64,000 nt of DNA. Source: an uncultured Mycoplasmatota bacterium. Lineage in GTDB: Bacteria; Bacillota_I; Bacilli_A; RF39; UBA660. Below, piece after piece: positions 1 to 7,790 of the stretch. The stretch spans positions 1 through 64,000 of the forward strand of contig USFG01000004.1 of NCBI GenBank assembly GCA_900553855.1, read 5' to 3'. The position numbers and the translations under genes were made by a program. A model generated the notes under the pieces. That model saw only the letters and a program-made list of their open reading frames with translations. It did no database searches and was not told the DNA's origin. Within the stretch, counting starts at the first letter, position 1. Each line of letters starts with the position of its first letter.

Positions 1-14
1 TGTTTATGGTGTTT

Positions 15-110
15 TTATTTTAACACAATCATTTTAATAATGATGTAAAATAAAATAAAAATAATTATAAATAAATTAATTAAAATAAAATATAATAATT
101 TTTTATTCAC
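15..110 (-). CDS. possible 31-residue single-pass membrane peptide
   Basis: A GTG at 110-108 follows a strong GAGGTGG ribosome-binding site (122-116) at 5-base spacing and opens a frame to a TAA at 17-15. The product begins with Asn-Lys-Lys and then has about 20 hydrophobic residues, which is a plausible small membrane peptide. In DNA this AT-rich such hydrophobic frames also arise by chance, so the ribosome site is the main argument. I recognise no family. It lies divergent to the surface-protein gene at 322. Confidence 0.25.
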   Translation of the reverse strand: MNKKLLYFILINLFIIIFILFYIIIKMIVLK

Positions 111-321
111 ATTAACCACCTCTTTCTTTAAAAGAATAGAGGTAATCACCTAAACAATTAAATGTTCCTTAAGGGATAGAATATCAAATTATTAGATGTT
201 AGGTCAAGTAAATATTACGAAAATTCATATATTAATAATAATGTCATATAATGTATAAAAAATAGGTATTTGTTTTTCTAAAAATATATGATAAACTTAT
301 ATATAGTAGAGAGGTAATTAA

Positions 322-1719
322 ATGAAAATTAAAAGAATAATAATTGTGTGTTTGGTTAGTGTTTTTGGTATAATAAATGTTAATGCAGCTTCTTTAGAAA
401 TTACTGGTGTATCAACATTAAAAACTGATGAGAATGGTAAATATGAAATTAAATTAAAAGATGTTGGTAGTGATGAATTTACCCAAGTTGAATTTGAAGT
501 TGCTTATGATTCTAATTTAATTAAGTTTGAAGGTAATGAATCTAGCGATTATTCTACAACTCCTAATTATTCAGGAAATAAAGCTTTTATAGTTTCAGCT
601 AATAATTATAAAGATGGAGTTATTGGAGCATTTAACATAACAAACTTGTCTGGAGAAAATGCGACTACGTCATTTGTAATTAAAAATATTAAATTTAAAA
701 AAGGTGATGTTGAAGTTGGAACTGCTGCTGATTATTCTAAAACTTTAACATTAAGACAAGGTGTAACCACTACAACAACTAGACCTAAAAATACAAGTGC
801 ATCAGTAACTAGTTTATCATTTAAAAATGCAACTATGAAGCCAGCATTTAACCAAAGTATTCATGAATATAAATTATATACTAAAGATACAATTAGACAA
901 GTTACATTGTTTTATACAACATTAGAAACAGGTGTAACCTTAAAAAGTGAGTGTACAGTTGGATGTACTGTTTCTAGTCAATCTGATACAATAATTCAAA
1001 CTATTCAAGGTAAAAATGAAGTAATATTTAAATTTACTAGCGAAGATGAAAAAAATACTGAAGAATATAAATTTATTATTTATCGTGGAGAAACTACAGA
1101 TGGATCTAATAAATTAGCTGGATTAAATATTAAAGATTATAATATTAATGAACAATTTGATGAAAATACATTGGATTATACTGCATCTGTTCCTTATGAA
1201 GTAGAGAATTTAGAAATAAATGCGACTGCTGCTGATGAAAATGCAAAGGTTGAAATCAAAGGAAATAATAACTTAAAAGTAGGAGAGAATGTTATAACTA
1301 TTACAGTTACACCTACTGATGAAGAAAATGAAATTAAAATATATAATATAACTGTTATTAGAGAAGAGTATGTAAGTGAAGAACCAACTTCAGAATTTGT
1401 TCCGGGAGCAATTGATAAGAAAGATAATTCAAATATAATATTAATTATTTTAATTGTGTTAGTTTCATTAACAATTATTGGAGTTGCTGCTTATTTAATA
1501 TTCTTTAATAAAAAGAAAAATAAAAAAGATAAATTAGATAAAAATGTTGATCAAGTAGATGATAAAACAGAAGAGTTAGAAGAATTACCTAAAGTTAAAG
1601 AAACAAGTATTATAGATAGTGCTTTTGAAGAAAAAGAGCCTACTTCAGTTGAAGATGCTTTAGATGATTTAATGAAAACTAAAGATATATTTGATGATAA
1701 TAATAATGAATCACTTTAA
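322..1719 (+). CDS. membrane-anchored surface protein with cohesin-like and cadherin-like beta-sandwich domains
   Basis: The 465-residue product starts with a signal peptide (residues 1-22, ending near NVNAAS). An extracellular domain of about 120 residues follows whose pattern resembles cohesin folds. A Thr-rich linker (TTTTTRP) leads into two copies (about 158-255 and 262-348) of a domain resembling the cadherin-like beta-sandwich family, with the recurring pattern SLxxK/LNIKxxxxxxxFxxxxxxY. A transmembrane helix lies near residues 372-395, then a Lys stretch and an acidic cytoplasmic tail of about 65 residues. The likely role is cell-surface binding or scaffolding, and the charged tail hints at an internal partner. 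The ATG at 322 follows an AGAGAGG ribosome site. No sortase motif is seen. Confidence 0.7.
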   Translation: MKIKRIIIVCLVSVFGIINVNAASLEITGVSTLKTDENGKYEIKLKDVGSDEFTQVEFEVAYDSNLIKFEGNESSDYSTTPNYSGNKAFIVSANNYKDGVIGAFNITNLSGENATTSFVIKNIKFKKGDVEVGTAADYSKTLTLRQGVTTTTTRPKNTSASVTSLSFKNATMKPAFNQSIHEYKLYTKDTIRQVTLFYTTLETGVTLKSECTVGCTVSSQSDTIIQTIQGKNEVIFKFTSEDEKNTEEYKFIIYRGETTDGSNKLAGLNIKDYNINEQFDENTLDYTASVPYEVENLEINATAADENAKVEIKGNNNLKVGENVITITVTPTDEENEIKIYNITVIREEYVSEEPTSEFVPGAIDKKDNSNIILIILIVLVSLTIIGVAAYLIFFNKKKNKKDKLDKNVDQVDDKTEELEELPKVKETSIIDSAFEEKEPTSVEDALDDLMKTKDIFDDNNNESL

Positions 1720-1743
1720 TAGAATATATTAAGGTGATTTTTT
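1709..1743 (+). terminator. hairpin with the next gene's Shine-Dalgarno in its 3' arm
   Basis: A 12-bp stem (1709-1720 pairing with 1728-1739, one G-U) has a 7-base loop and is followed by a T-run. It looks like an intrinsic terminator. The 5' arm contains the stop codon of the upstream gene. The 3' arm contains AAGGTGAT (1731-1738), the ribosome-binding site of the ATG at 1744. Confidence 0.7.
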
Positions 1744-2322
1744 ATGTTTATAGCGCACCGTGGTTTATATGGTGATAATATTAAGGAAAATACTATTAAA
1801 GCTTTTGATAATGCTTTTAATAATGGTTATGAAGGCATTGAGTTTGATGTTAGGTTAACTAAAGATAAGATTCCGGTCATATTACATGATTCTTTTTTAT
1901 CAAGGGTATTTGGAGTTAAGGGATTACTAAGAAATTATACTTATCAGGAATTATTAGATAATAAAATAGAAATTCCTAAGTTTGAAGATGTTATTAGTAG
2001 ATATAATAATAAAGTTATGATTATTGAATTAAAAGAAAAGATTGATATAACTAAATATATTAAAGATAAGCGTAATTTATATTATATTTCTTCTTTTAAT
2101 TATGACTATATATCTTATTTAAATAAAAGTGGTTATTATAAGTTAGGAGTTATTAATTATATATTAAATAGTGGAATAGATTATAGTAAGATAGATTTTA
2201 TAATGGTATTAGATAGTATTTATAATAAAAAATTATTTAAGTTAAAAGATATAGAAATTATTATTTATGGGATTATTGGTAATATTAATAGTTATAATAA
2301 AGAATTAAAATATATTGTTTAA
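1744..2322 (+). CDS. glycerophosphodiester phosphodiesterase family protein
   Basis: The 192-residue product has the GDPD TIM-barrel signature: AHRG with catalytic His5, the ENT motif near 15-17, metal-binding Glu33 and Asp35 in GIEFDV, and His48-Asp49 in the LHDS motif. This family hydrolyses deacylated phospholipids to glycerol-3-phosphate and an alcohol, and some members act on teichoic acids. At 192 residues it is shorter than the usual 230-250, and the C-terminal half of the barrel looks abbreviated, though the active-site motifs are intact. No signal peptide is present, so it should be cytoplasmic. Its ribosome site lies in the hairpin at 1709-1743. Confidence 0.85.
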   Translation: MFIAHRGLYGDNIKENTIKAFDNAFNNGYEGIEFDVRLTKDKIPVILHDSFLSRVFGVKGLLRNYTYQELLDNKIEIPKFEDVISRYNNKVMIIELKEKIDITKYIKDKRNLYYISSFNYDYISYLNKSGYYKLGVINYILNSGIDYSKIDFIMVLDSIYNKKLFKLKDIEIIIYGIIGNINSYNKELKYIV

Positions 2323-2390
2323 TTATTAATTATTTTTTAGTTTATGAATAGAATATATTGTACATCACTAGAGTGGTGTTTAAATAGATT

Positions 2391-2419
2391 AGGGAGAGAA
2401 ATAATTCTTTCCTTTTTTG
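2391..2419 (+). terminator. intrinsic terminator after the phosphodiesterase gene
   Basis: The 10-bp stem pairs 2391-2400 with 2405-2414 (two G-U) and is followed by six T. A smaller hairpin (2362-2368 with 2373-2379) lies just upstream. Confidence 0.65.
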
Positions 2420-2451
2420 TATTTTATTTTAATATTATTTTTGATATAATT

Positions 2452-2460
2452 AATTATAGT
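2452..2460 (+). promoter_or_regulatory. extended -10 promoter for the 2474-scpA-scpB operon
   Basis: TG-A-TATAAT lies 14 bases before the start codon at 2474. The GGAGG ribosome site is at about 2461-2466. No clear -35 is present, as expected for an extended -10 promoter. Confidence 0.55.
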
Positions 2461-2473
2461 TGGAGGCTAGAAA

Positions 2474-3052
2474 ATGAAAGATGATGATGTAATTGTATTA
2501 GGTACTTTAAAAAAAGAAAAATCTAGTAAACCTTTTTTGGTATTATTTATATTTATTCTATTAATAGGTACTTGTTTAGCGTTTCCTTATATTAAAGCTT
2601 ATTTAGGTGATGATTTTAATTTAGATGATTTATTAAATAGAAATAATACGACTACTACAAAGCCGGTTACTACAACTACTAGTACGACAACTACATCTGA
2701 AGTTATTAATAATACTATTTTAACTTGTAAATATCGTAATTATAGTTATGAATATACTTTTGACAAAGATAATAAGTTAATTAAAATATTTAATAGTTAT
2801 TCTTTTAATAGTGAAGATAAAACTGTTTATGAAGATACTTTAAATACTTATATTAGTAGAAGTAAAGATATTAATAATATGGGTGGTAATAGTAAAGTTA
2901 TTAATGATGATGAAAATAATACTTTTGTGTTTGAAAATATTATCGATAAAGAAATTGATTTAAGTTCTATTGATGTTAATTATTTCGTGTTAAGTTCTAA
3001 TTATAATGATGTTTTGAATCAATTAAGTGGTAAGGGTTTTGATTGTAAATGA
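2474..3052 (+). CDS. membrane protein with Thr-rich linker and Cys-bounded extracellular domain, unknown function
   Basis: The 192-residue product has a short charged N-terminus, one transmembrane helix (about 20-43), and a Thr-rich stretch near 58-76. An extracellular domain follows that begins LTCKYRNYSYEYTF and ends GFDCK, suggesting a disulfide between the two cysteines. The start of that domain resembles the product at 26002-26331 (CKLNDKIYSYEIVY). I recognise no function. Its stop overlaps the scpA start (ATGA), so it is co-transcribed and translationally coupled with scpAB, an odd partner for chromosome-segregation genes. Confidence 0.6.
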   Translation: MKDDDVIVLGTLKKEKSSKPFLVLFIFILLIGTCLAFPYIKAYLGDDFNLDDLLNRNNTTTTKPVTTTTSTTTTSEVINNTILTCKYRNYSYEYTFDKDNKLIKIFNSYSFNSEDKTVYEDTLNTYISRSKDINNMGGNSKVINDDENNTFVFENIIDKEIDLSSIDVNYFVLSSNYNDVLNQLSGKGFDCK

Positions 3053-3759
3053 ATGTTGAAATAAATGATTTTAGTGGTCCATTAGATTTATTATTACATT
3101 TAATTAAAAGTAATAAAATGGACATATATGATATAAATATTGAGTTAATAACTAGAGAATACATTGATTATATAAATAATAATAAAGATTTAACTATTGA
3201 TGCTTGTAGTGAATATTTAGTTATGGCATCTGAACTTATTCATTTGAAAAGTAGACTGTTATTACATCATGAGGATGAAGATGATGAAGAATATGAAATT
3301 AATAATGAAGAGGAATTAAGAGATAGATTACTTGAATATCAAAAGATTAAAGATATGGCTAATGATTTTAGAGTTTTAGAAGAAAGAAGAAGTTATGTTT
3401 ATACTAAATTACCTAGTAATTTAAATGAATTTAGAGAAGAAGCTAAGTTAAATACAGATATTACTTTAAATGATTTACTTAATGCTTTTGAAGAGTTTTT
3501 AAAAAGACAAAAAAGTAAGAAACCTAGTGTAACAACTGTTACTAAAAAGGAATTTAGTGTTGAAGAAAGAAATAATTCAATTAGAAAAATTATTAAAGAT
3601 AGAGGTAAGATTAATTTTTTAGATTTATTTGATGATATTTCTAAGCCTTATGTTATTATTACTTTTTTGAGTATTCTTGATTTATCTAAAAAGAGTGAAA
3701 TAATTATTACACAGGATAAAAATTTTGGGGAAATATATTTAGAAGGAAGTAATATATGA
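3049..3759 (+). CDS. scpA: segregation and condensation protein A
   Basis: The 236-residue product matches ScpA, the kleisin subunit that bridges the SMC heads in the bacterial condensin complex. The N-terminal signature FSGPLDLLLHLI is present (about 8-19), and so is the conserved YLVMASELIHLKSRLLL helix (about 56-72). The middle is acidic and predicted helical, and the C-terminal winged-helix region (about 180-232) is expected to bind SMC. Length is normal. It overlaps scpB by ATGA, matching the usual scpA-scpB operon. Confidence 0.95.
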   Translation: MNVEINDFSGPLDLLLHLIKSNKMDIYDINIELITREYIDYINNNKDLTIDACSEYLVMASELIHLKSRLLLHHEDEDDEEYEINNEEELRDRLLEYQKIKDMANDFRVLEERRSYVYTKLPSNLNEFREEAKLNTDITLNDLLNAFEEFLKRQKSKKPSVTTVTKKEFSVEERNNSIRKIIKDRGKINFLDLFDDISKPYVIITFLSILDLSKKSEIIITQDKNFGEIYLEGSNI

Positions 3760-4307
3760 AAGAGTTAGGGATTTTGGAAGGTATTTTGTTTGTTGTCGGT
3801 GATGATGGTATTTCTCTTGAAAATTTATGTGATGTGATGGGAAAATCAGAAACTGAAGTTAAAAATTTACTTTCTACTTTAAAAAAGAATTATGATGAAG
3901 ATGATAGAGGAATAAGAATTAGTTATTTGGGGGATGCTTTTAAATTGACTACTAAACCGGAACATAAGGAAATTTATGAAAAATTGGTAAAGAAACCGGA
4001 AAGTAATACTTTGTCACCTGCTGCATTGGAAACTTTAGCAATTATTGCTTATAATGGGCCAATAACTAGGGTAGAGATAGATGAACTTAGAGGAGTTTCT
4101 ACTGTGTTTGTGCTTAGAAAACTTCTTGCTAAAGATTTAATAAAAGTTTGTGGTAAGAGTAATTTACCTGGTAAACCAAATTTATATGAAGTAACAAATA
4201 ATTTTCTAGATTATTTTGGACTTGCTACTATTAATGATTTACCTAAATTAAAAGATAGCGAGAGTGAAGAACTTGATTTATATAATACTTTATATAAAGA
4301 AGATTAA
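3756..4307 (+). CDS. scpB: segregation and condensation protein B
   Basis: The 183-residue product is ScpB, a tandem winged-helix protein that dimerises and stabilises the SMC-ScpA complex. The hallmark ETLAIIAYNGPITRVEID (about 92-109) is complete, followed by GVSTVFVLRKLLAKDLI and the GKPNLYEVT strand. The start codon overlaps the scpA stop (ATGA). Nothing unusual is visible. Confidence 0.95.
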   Translation: MKELGILEGILFVVGDDGISLENLCDVMGKSETEVKNLLSTLKKNYDEDDRGIRISYLGDAFKLTTKPEHKEIYEKLVKKPESNTLSPAALETLAIIAYNGPITRVEIDELRGVSTVFVLRKLLAKDLIKVCGKSNLPGKPNLYEVTNNFLDYFGLATINDLPKLKDSESEELDLYNTLYKED

Positions 4308-4334
4308 TTTTTGTAGCATTAATTAATTATAGTA

Positions 4335-4343
4335 TGCTATAAT
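4335..4343 (+). promoter_or_regulatory. extended -10 promoter of tRNA-Leu
   Basis: TG-C-TATAAT lies 12 bases upstream of the mature tRNA 5' end, in the short gap after scpB. Confidence 0.6.
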
Positions 4344-4355
4344 TAATTTGTTCTT

Positions 4356-4443
4356 GCTCGCATGGCGAAATTGGTAGACGCGATAGACTCAAAATCTATT
4401 TTCTGATGAAGAAGTCTCGGTTCAAGTCCGAGTGCGAGCACCA
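4356..4443 (+). tRNA. tRNA-Leu (anticodon CAA)
   Basis: The acceptor stem GCTCGCA (4356-4362) pairs with TGCGAGC (4433-4439) and the CCA end is encoded (4441-4443). The anticodon stem ATAGA/TCTAT (4383-4387 and 4395-4399) encloses loop CTCAAAA, giving anticodon CAA at 4390-4392, which reads UUG. The long variable arm and the TTCAAGT T-loop fit a class II leucine tRNA of 88 nucleotides. Confidence 0.95.
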
Positions 4444-4454
4444 TTAAAGATGAT

Positions 4455-4480
4455 AAAAGCTTTGAAATAAGGCTTTTTTT
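4455..4480 (+). terminator. terminator after tRNA-Leu
   Basis: An AAAAGC...GGCTTTTTTT hairpin with a T-run starts 12 bases after the tRNA. A second weaker hairpin with a T-run lies at about 4505-4535. Between it and the sigma promoter (about 4538-4580) is a short stretch richer in G+C than its surroundings, with no feature I recognise. Confidence 0.6.
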
Positions 4481-4588
4481 AATTATAGATAATTTATCTT
4501 TATTGTTGAATGGATTTATATCCTTAACTTTTTTTCATTATTGCCTGTTTCCCCGACTTTGTAAACGCTATCATTACGAACAAATGAT

Positions 4589-4617
4589 TTGACATTTATT
4601 GAAATATATGTTATTAT
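4589..4617 (+). promoter_or_regulatory. sigma-A type promoter for the tandem sigma genes
   Basis: A perfect -35 TTGACA (4589-4594), a 17-base spacer and TATTAT (4612-4617) with an upstream TG are followed by an AAAGGGGGAA ribosome site and the ATG at 4648. Confidence 0.75.
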
Positions 4618-4647
4618 ATAGGCACTTTGTTAAAGGGGGAATATTTA

Positions 4648-5877
4648 ATGGAAGATATGATAAGAGAAGAAAATCTATTAAAAGTAAAAGATTATATTAA
4701 ACATTTAGATATTAAAAATTATGATTCAATAGCTAATTTTGATTTTTTACTAGATTGGATTGATATTAATTCTATTAAACTTAATTATGAAGAAATAATA
4801 GCATTAATTAATACAGATGATTATTTTAAAAAGATGATATTTGATGTTTGTTCTTCTGATAAAATTAATTATGATAAGTTAAATTTAAATGAAGCAACAT
4901 TTGTAAAAAACATGGTAAGAGCTTATAAAATAGTACAAGAAGTAAATTCTAAAGAAATAAATGATATCGAAAAGGAACTTGAAAATTTTAGTTTAGATGA
5001 TATTAGAGACGAAGATGTTAGTATAAGTACAATGGAGTTAGATCCGTTAAATTTTTATTTAAGCCAAGCACCTAAAAGATTATTAACTAGGGAAGAAGTT
5101 ATTGATTTATGTAAAAAAAGAGATTTAGGATCTCAAAGAGCAAGAGAAATATTAGCAGAGTATAATTTAAAATTAGTTGTCTCTATTGCAGTTAAACATA
5201 GAAGAGCTATTGAACATTGTGATATGATACAAGGTGTAGATTTAATGGATTTAGTTAGTTCAGGTAATGAAGGATTAATGATTGCGATAGATAAATATAA
5301 TTATAAGTTAGGATGGAGTTTTTCAACATATGCTTCTTGGTGGATTATGTGGGCAATTAGAAGAACACTTACTAATGAATCAAGAACAATTAGAGTATCA
5401 GCTGGTGTTCATGAAGATTGTTTAACAATTAATAAAGCAATATCTAGATATTATGAACAATATCATAAAACACCTAGTGATGAAGAATTAGCTAAGTTTA
5501 CTAAGATGCCATTAAATAAAGTAAAAACTGCATTACAACAGTTGAATAACGTGACTTTCTCATTAAATGCTCCAATTGAAAATATTGATGATTGTGAGAC
5601 TGAGTTTGGAGATTTTATAGAAGATAAAGAAAATTCTAAAGAATCTATTGAGAAAAAAATATTAAATGATGAGTTTAGAGAAGCATTAATAAATGCAAGA
5701 TTAACAGATAAAGAAAAGTTTGTTATTTTAAATCGTTTTGGTTTTATTGATGGAGAAAATCATACATTAGAGGAAATTGGTCAAATGGTGGGAGTTACTA
5801 GAGAAAGAGTTAGACAAATCGAAAATAAATCTATACGTAAGTTAAGGAAAGATCCTAAAATTAAAAAATTTGCGTAA
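4648..5877 (+). CDS. sigma-70 family RNA polymerase sigma factor with diverged region 2.4
   Basis: The 409-residue product has an unassigned N-terminal region (1-125), then sigma regions 1.2 to 4. Region 2 reads NLKLVVSIAVKHRR and DLVSSGNEGLMIAIDKY. Region 4.2 (LEEIGQMVGVTRERVRQIE) is canonical, so -35 recognition should be normal. In region 2.4 the usual WWIRQAIT is WWIMWAIRR (about 231-239). The Gln and Thr that read the -10 element in E. coli RpoD (Gln437, Thr440) are replaced by Trp and Arg. This suggests altered -10 specificity (inference). The chosen ATG follows a strong ribosome site; a TTG at 4627 would precede it. A paralogue follows after 14 bases. Confidence 0.9.
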   Translation: MEDMIREENLLKVKDYIKHLDIKNYDSIANFDFLLDWIDINSIKLNYEEIIALINTDDYFKKMIFDVCSSDKINYDKLNLNEATFVKNMVRAYKIVQEVNSKEINDIEKELENFSLDDIRDEDVSISTMELDPLNFYLSQAPKRLLTREEVIDLCKKRDLGSQRAREILAEYNLKLVVSIAVKHRRAIEHCDMIQGVDLMDLVSSGNEGLMIAIDKYNYKLGWSFSTYASWWIMWAIRRTLTNESRTIRVSAGVHEDCLTINKAISRYYEQYHKTPSDEELAKFTKMPLNKVKTALQQLNNVTFSLNAPIENIDDCETEFGDFIEDKENSKESIEKKILNDEFREALINARLTDKEKFVILNRFGFIDGENHTLEEIGQMVGVTRERVRQIENKSIRKLRKDPKIKKFA

Positions 5878-5891
5878 AAAAGGGGAATATT

Positions 5892-7052
5892 ATGATAAAA
5901 AAAATAGTAAATAGTGAAAATGTATATTACATTAAAGAATTTATAAATAATAATTTTGGAGAAGATGTAATAACAAACATTAATAAATTAGCAGAAGAAT
6001 TAAAATATATTAATTTAGGTGATAGAGATATAATTTTTCTTATTAACACTTGTGATATTTTATCTAAAAATGTTAAAGAAATACTTCACAAAAATATTAA
6101 ATTAAATTCTTTAGAAAATAAAGAAATAGTTAATAGATTATTAAAGGCATATAAATTTATTATTGAAGTAAATAATAGTGTTGATAATGATGAATTAGTG
6201 CATATATCAGATGATTATTTAAGTGACGATATTGTTAGATCTTATTTAAGAAATTTACCTAACAGATTATTAACTTTTGAAGAGTTAGTAGCTCTTTATA
6301 AAAGAATTGAGTTAGGTGATGAAACAGCTAGAGAAACGGTTGTTACATATAATTTAAGATTAGTTGTTGCTGTTGCTAAAAAATATGTAAATATGGGTGT
6401 TGATTTTGAAGACTTAATTAGTGCTGGACATGAAGGATTATTATTAGCAGTTGATAAATTTGATTATAGAATGGGCTTAACATTTGGTAATTATGCTGTT
6501 TGGTGGATTAGACAAACTATTACTAGATCAATTGCTAACGAATCAAAAATTATAAGAATTCCAGTACATTCTTATGAATATTTACTAAAAATTAAAAAAT
6601 TTATGCAAAATTACTATGTTAATTGTGGACAAAGACCGTCTGTTGAAACGATCTCAAAGGCTTTAAATTTAAAAAAAGATACTATCGAAAGTGTTTTACC
6701 ATATGTAGATGATATGGTGTCACTTAATGAGTCAACAAAGAATGATGATTCTAATGATACAGAAATTATAGATTTAATAAAGGATGATTATGATTTAGAA
6801 GAAGATTTTCTTGAGAATGAGCGAAAAAATGAAATAAGAGATTATATATTTAATTATCCATATCTTACAGATAGAGATAAATTAGTACTTGCTTATCGTT
6901 TTGGATTTAAGGCTGGAAAAGATTATACATTAGAAGATGTTGGACATATAATTGGTGTAACTAGAGAAAGAGTTAGACAAATTGAAAATAAAGCTATAAA
7001 AAAATTAAGAAAATCTTCAACACTTGGTAGATTATGCAGTTTAAATAATTAA
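5892..7052 (+). CDS. sigma-70 family RNA polymerase sigma factor, paralogue of the preceding gene
   Basis: The 386-residue product shares layout with its upstream neighbour: an unassigned N-terminal segment of about 110 residues, region 1.2/2.1 (NRLLTFEELVALYKRIELG), region 2.4 with standard WWIRQTITRSI (204-214), and region 4.2 (LEDVGHIIGVTRERVRQIE). Gln208 and Thr211 match the -10-reading residues of RpoD, so this copy should read ordinary promoters. It could be the housekeeping factor, but the short atypical N-terminus leaves that open. The GGGGAATATT leader before its ATG resembles that of the first copy, supporting tandem duplication. Confidence 0.9.
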   Translation: MIKKIVNSENVYYIKEFINNNFGEDVITNINKLAEELKYINLGDRDIIFLINTCDILSKNVKEILHKNIKLNSLENKEIVNRLLKAYKFIIEVNNSVDNDELVHISDDYLSDDIVRSYLRNLPNRLLTFEELVALYKRIELGDETARETVVTYNLRLVVAVAKKYVNMGVDFEDLISAGHEGLLLAVDKFDYRMGLTFGNYAVWWIRQTITRSIANESKIIRIPVHSYEYLLKIKKFMQNYYVNCGQRPSVETISKALNLKKDTIESVLPYVDDMVSLNESTKNDDSNDTEIIDLIKDDYDLEEDFLENERKNEIRDYIFNYPYLTDRDKLVLAYRFGFKAGKDYTLEDVGHIIGVTRERVRQIENKAIKKLRKSSTLGRLCSLNN

Positions 7053-7068
7053 ATTTACTTTAAAATTA

Positions 7069-7097
7069 TAGACATAATTTAAAATATTTGATATAGT
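7069..7097 (+). promoter_or_regulatory. promoter of the rplU-prp-rpmA operon
   Basis: TAGACA (7069-7074), a 17-base spacer and TATAGT (7092-7097) lie immediately upstream of the structured L21 leader. Confidence 0.55.
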
Positions 7098-7120
7098 ATC
7101 TATGTTTGTAATTAATTTAT

Positions 7121-7186
7121 AAACCGCACTGAAAAGGTAAAAGATGCTTAGGCACACCTTAAAGGCGAGTCCTAAAAGATGGGAGG
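7121..7186 (+). promoter_or_regulatory. ribosomal protein L21 leader
   Basis: The segment is noticeably richer in G+C than its surroundings. It contains a TTAGG/CCTAA stem (7148-7152 with 7171-7175) enclosing CCTTAAAGG, and ends in the GGGAGG ribosome site of rplU. Position and sequence resemble the Firmicutes L21 leader family, thought to give autogenous control by L21. This assignment is from memory and not from a covariance model. Confidence 0.7.
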
Positions 7187-7193
7187 AAAATTA

Positions 7194-7493
7194 ATGAAAG
7201 CTATATTTGTTACAGGTGGTAAACAATATTATGTTGCTGAGGGTGACGAAATCTTTGTAGAAAAATTAGATGCTGAAGCAGGTTCTACAATCGATTTTAC
7301 CGATGTACTTGCTGTTGGTGAAAAAACTGGAACTCCATATGTTAAAGGAGCTAAAGTTGTTTGCGAAGTAGTTAAACATGGTAAACAAAAGAAGATTTTA
7401 GTGTTTAAATATAGACCTAAAAAGAAATATCGTCTAACTAAAGGACATAGACAACCATATACTAAATTAGTAGTTAAATCTATAGTTGGTTAA
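7194..7493 (+). CDS. rplU: 50S ribosomal protein L21
   Basis: The 99-residue product begins MKAIFVTGGKQYYV and carries the L21 C-terminal signature KKKYRLTKGHRQPYTKLVV. It is a 23S rRNA-binding protein of the large subunit. The ATG at 7194 is placed 7 bases after GGGAGG (7181-7186); an in-frame ATG at 7179 lies before that site and is unlikely. It leads the usual Firmicutes order rplU-prp-rpmA. Confidence 0.97.
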   Translation: MKAIFVTGGKQYYVAEGDEIFVEKLDAEAGSTIDFTDVLAVGEKTGTPYVKGAKVVCEVVKHGKQKKILVFKYRPKKKYRLTKGHRQPYTKLVVKSIVG

Positions 7494-7494
7494 T

Positions 7495-7788
7495 ATGATT
7501 AAAGTAGTTTATAGTAGTAATTCTTTAATAGTTACTGGTCATGCTAATTATGATGATTATGGTAAAGATATTGTATGTGCTTCAGTATCAAGTTTAATAA
7601 CTTGTACAGTTAATGGTATATATAGTTTAAATAAGAATTCTATTTTATATAAAGATGATTCTAATACGATAGAAATTAAAATATTAGATGATGAAAATGC
7701 TTTAAAATTATTTAACAACTTAATATTAATGCTAAAGGATTTAGCAAAAGATTATCCAAAAAATATTAAAATAGAAAGTGAGAAATAA
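7495..7788 (+). CDS. prp: ribosomal-processing cysteine protease Prp
   Basis: The 97-residue product matches Prp (YsxB), which removes the N-terminal extension of L27 in Firmicutes. Catalytic His16 in GHANY and Cys28 in DIVCASVSSL are present. It starts one base after the rplU stop with no strong ribosome site of its own, suggesting translational coupling; an in-frame TTG at 7486 is less likely. It sits between rplU and its substrate gene rpmA, the standard arrangement. Confidence 0.93.
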   Translation: MIKVVYSSNSLIVTGHANYDDYGKDIVCASVSSLITCTVNGIYSLNKNSILYKDDSNTIEIKILDDENALKLFNNLILMLKDLAKDYPKNIKIESEK

Positions 7789-7790
7789 AA

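Noticed and set aside
4500..4580. Riboswitch or T-box before the sigma genes
   Set aside because: The segment has a hairpin and a G+C-richer patch but lies upstream of a clear promoter and shows no T-box or riboswitch motif.
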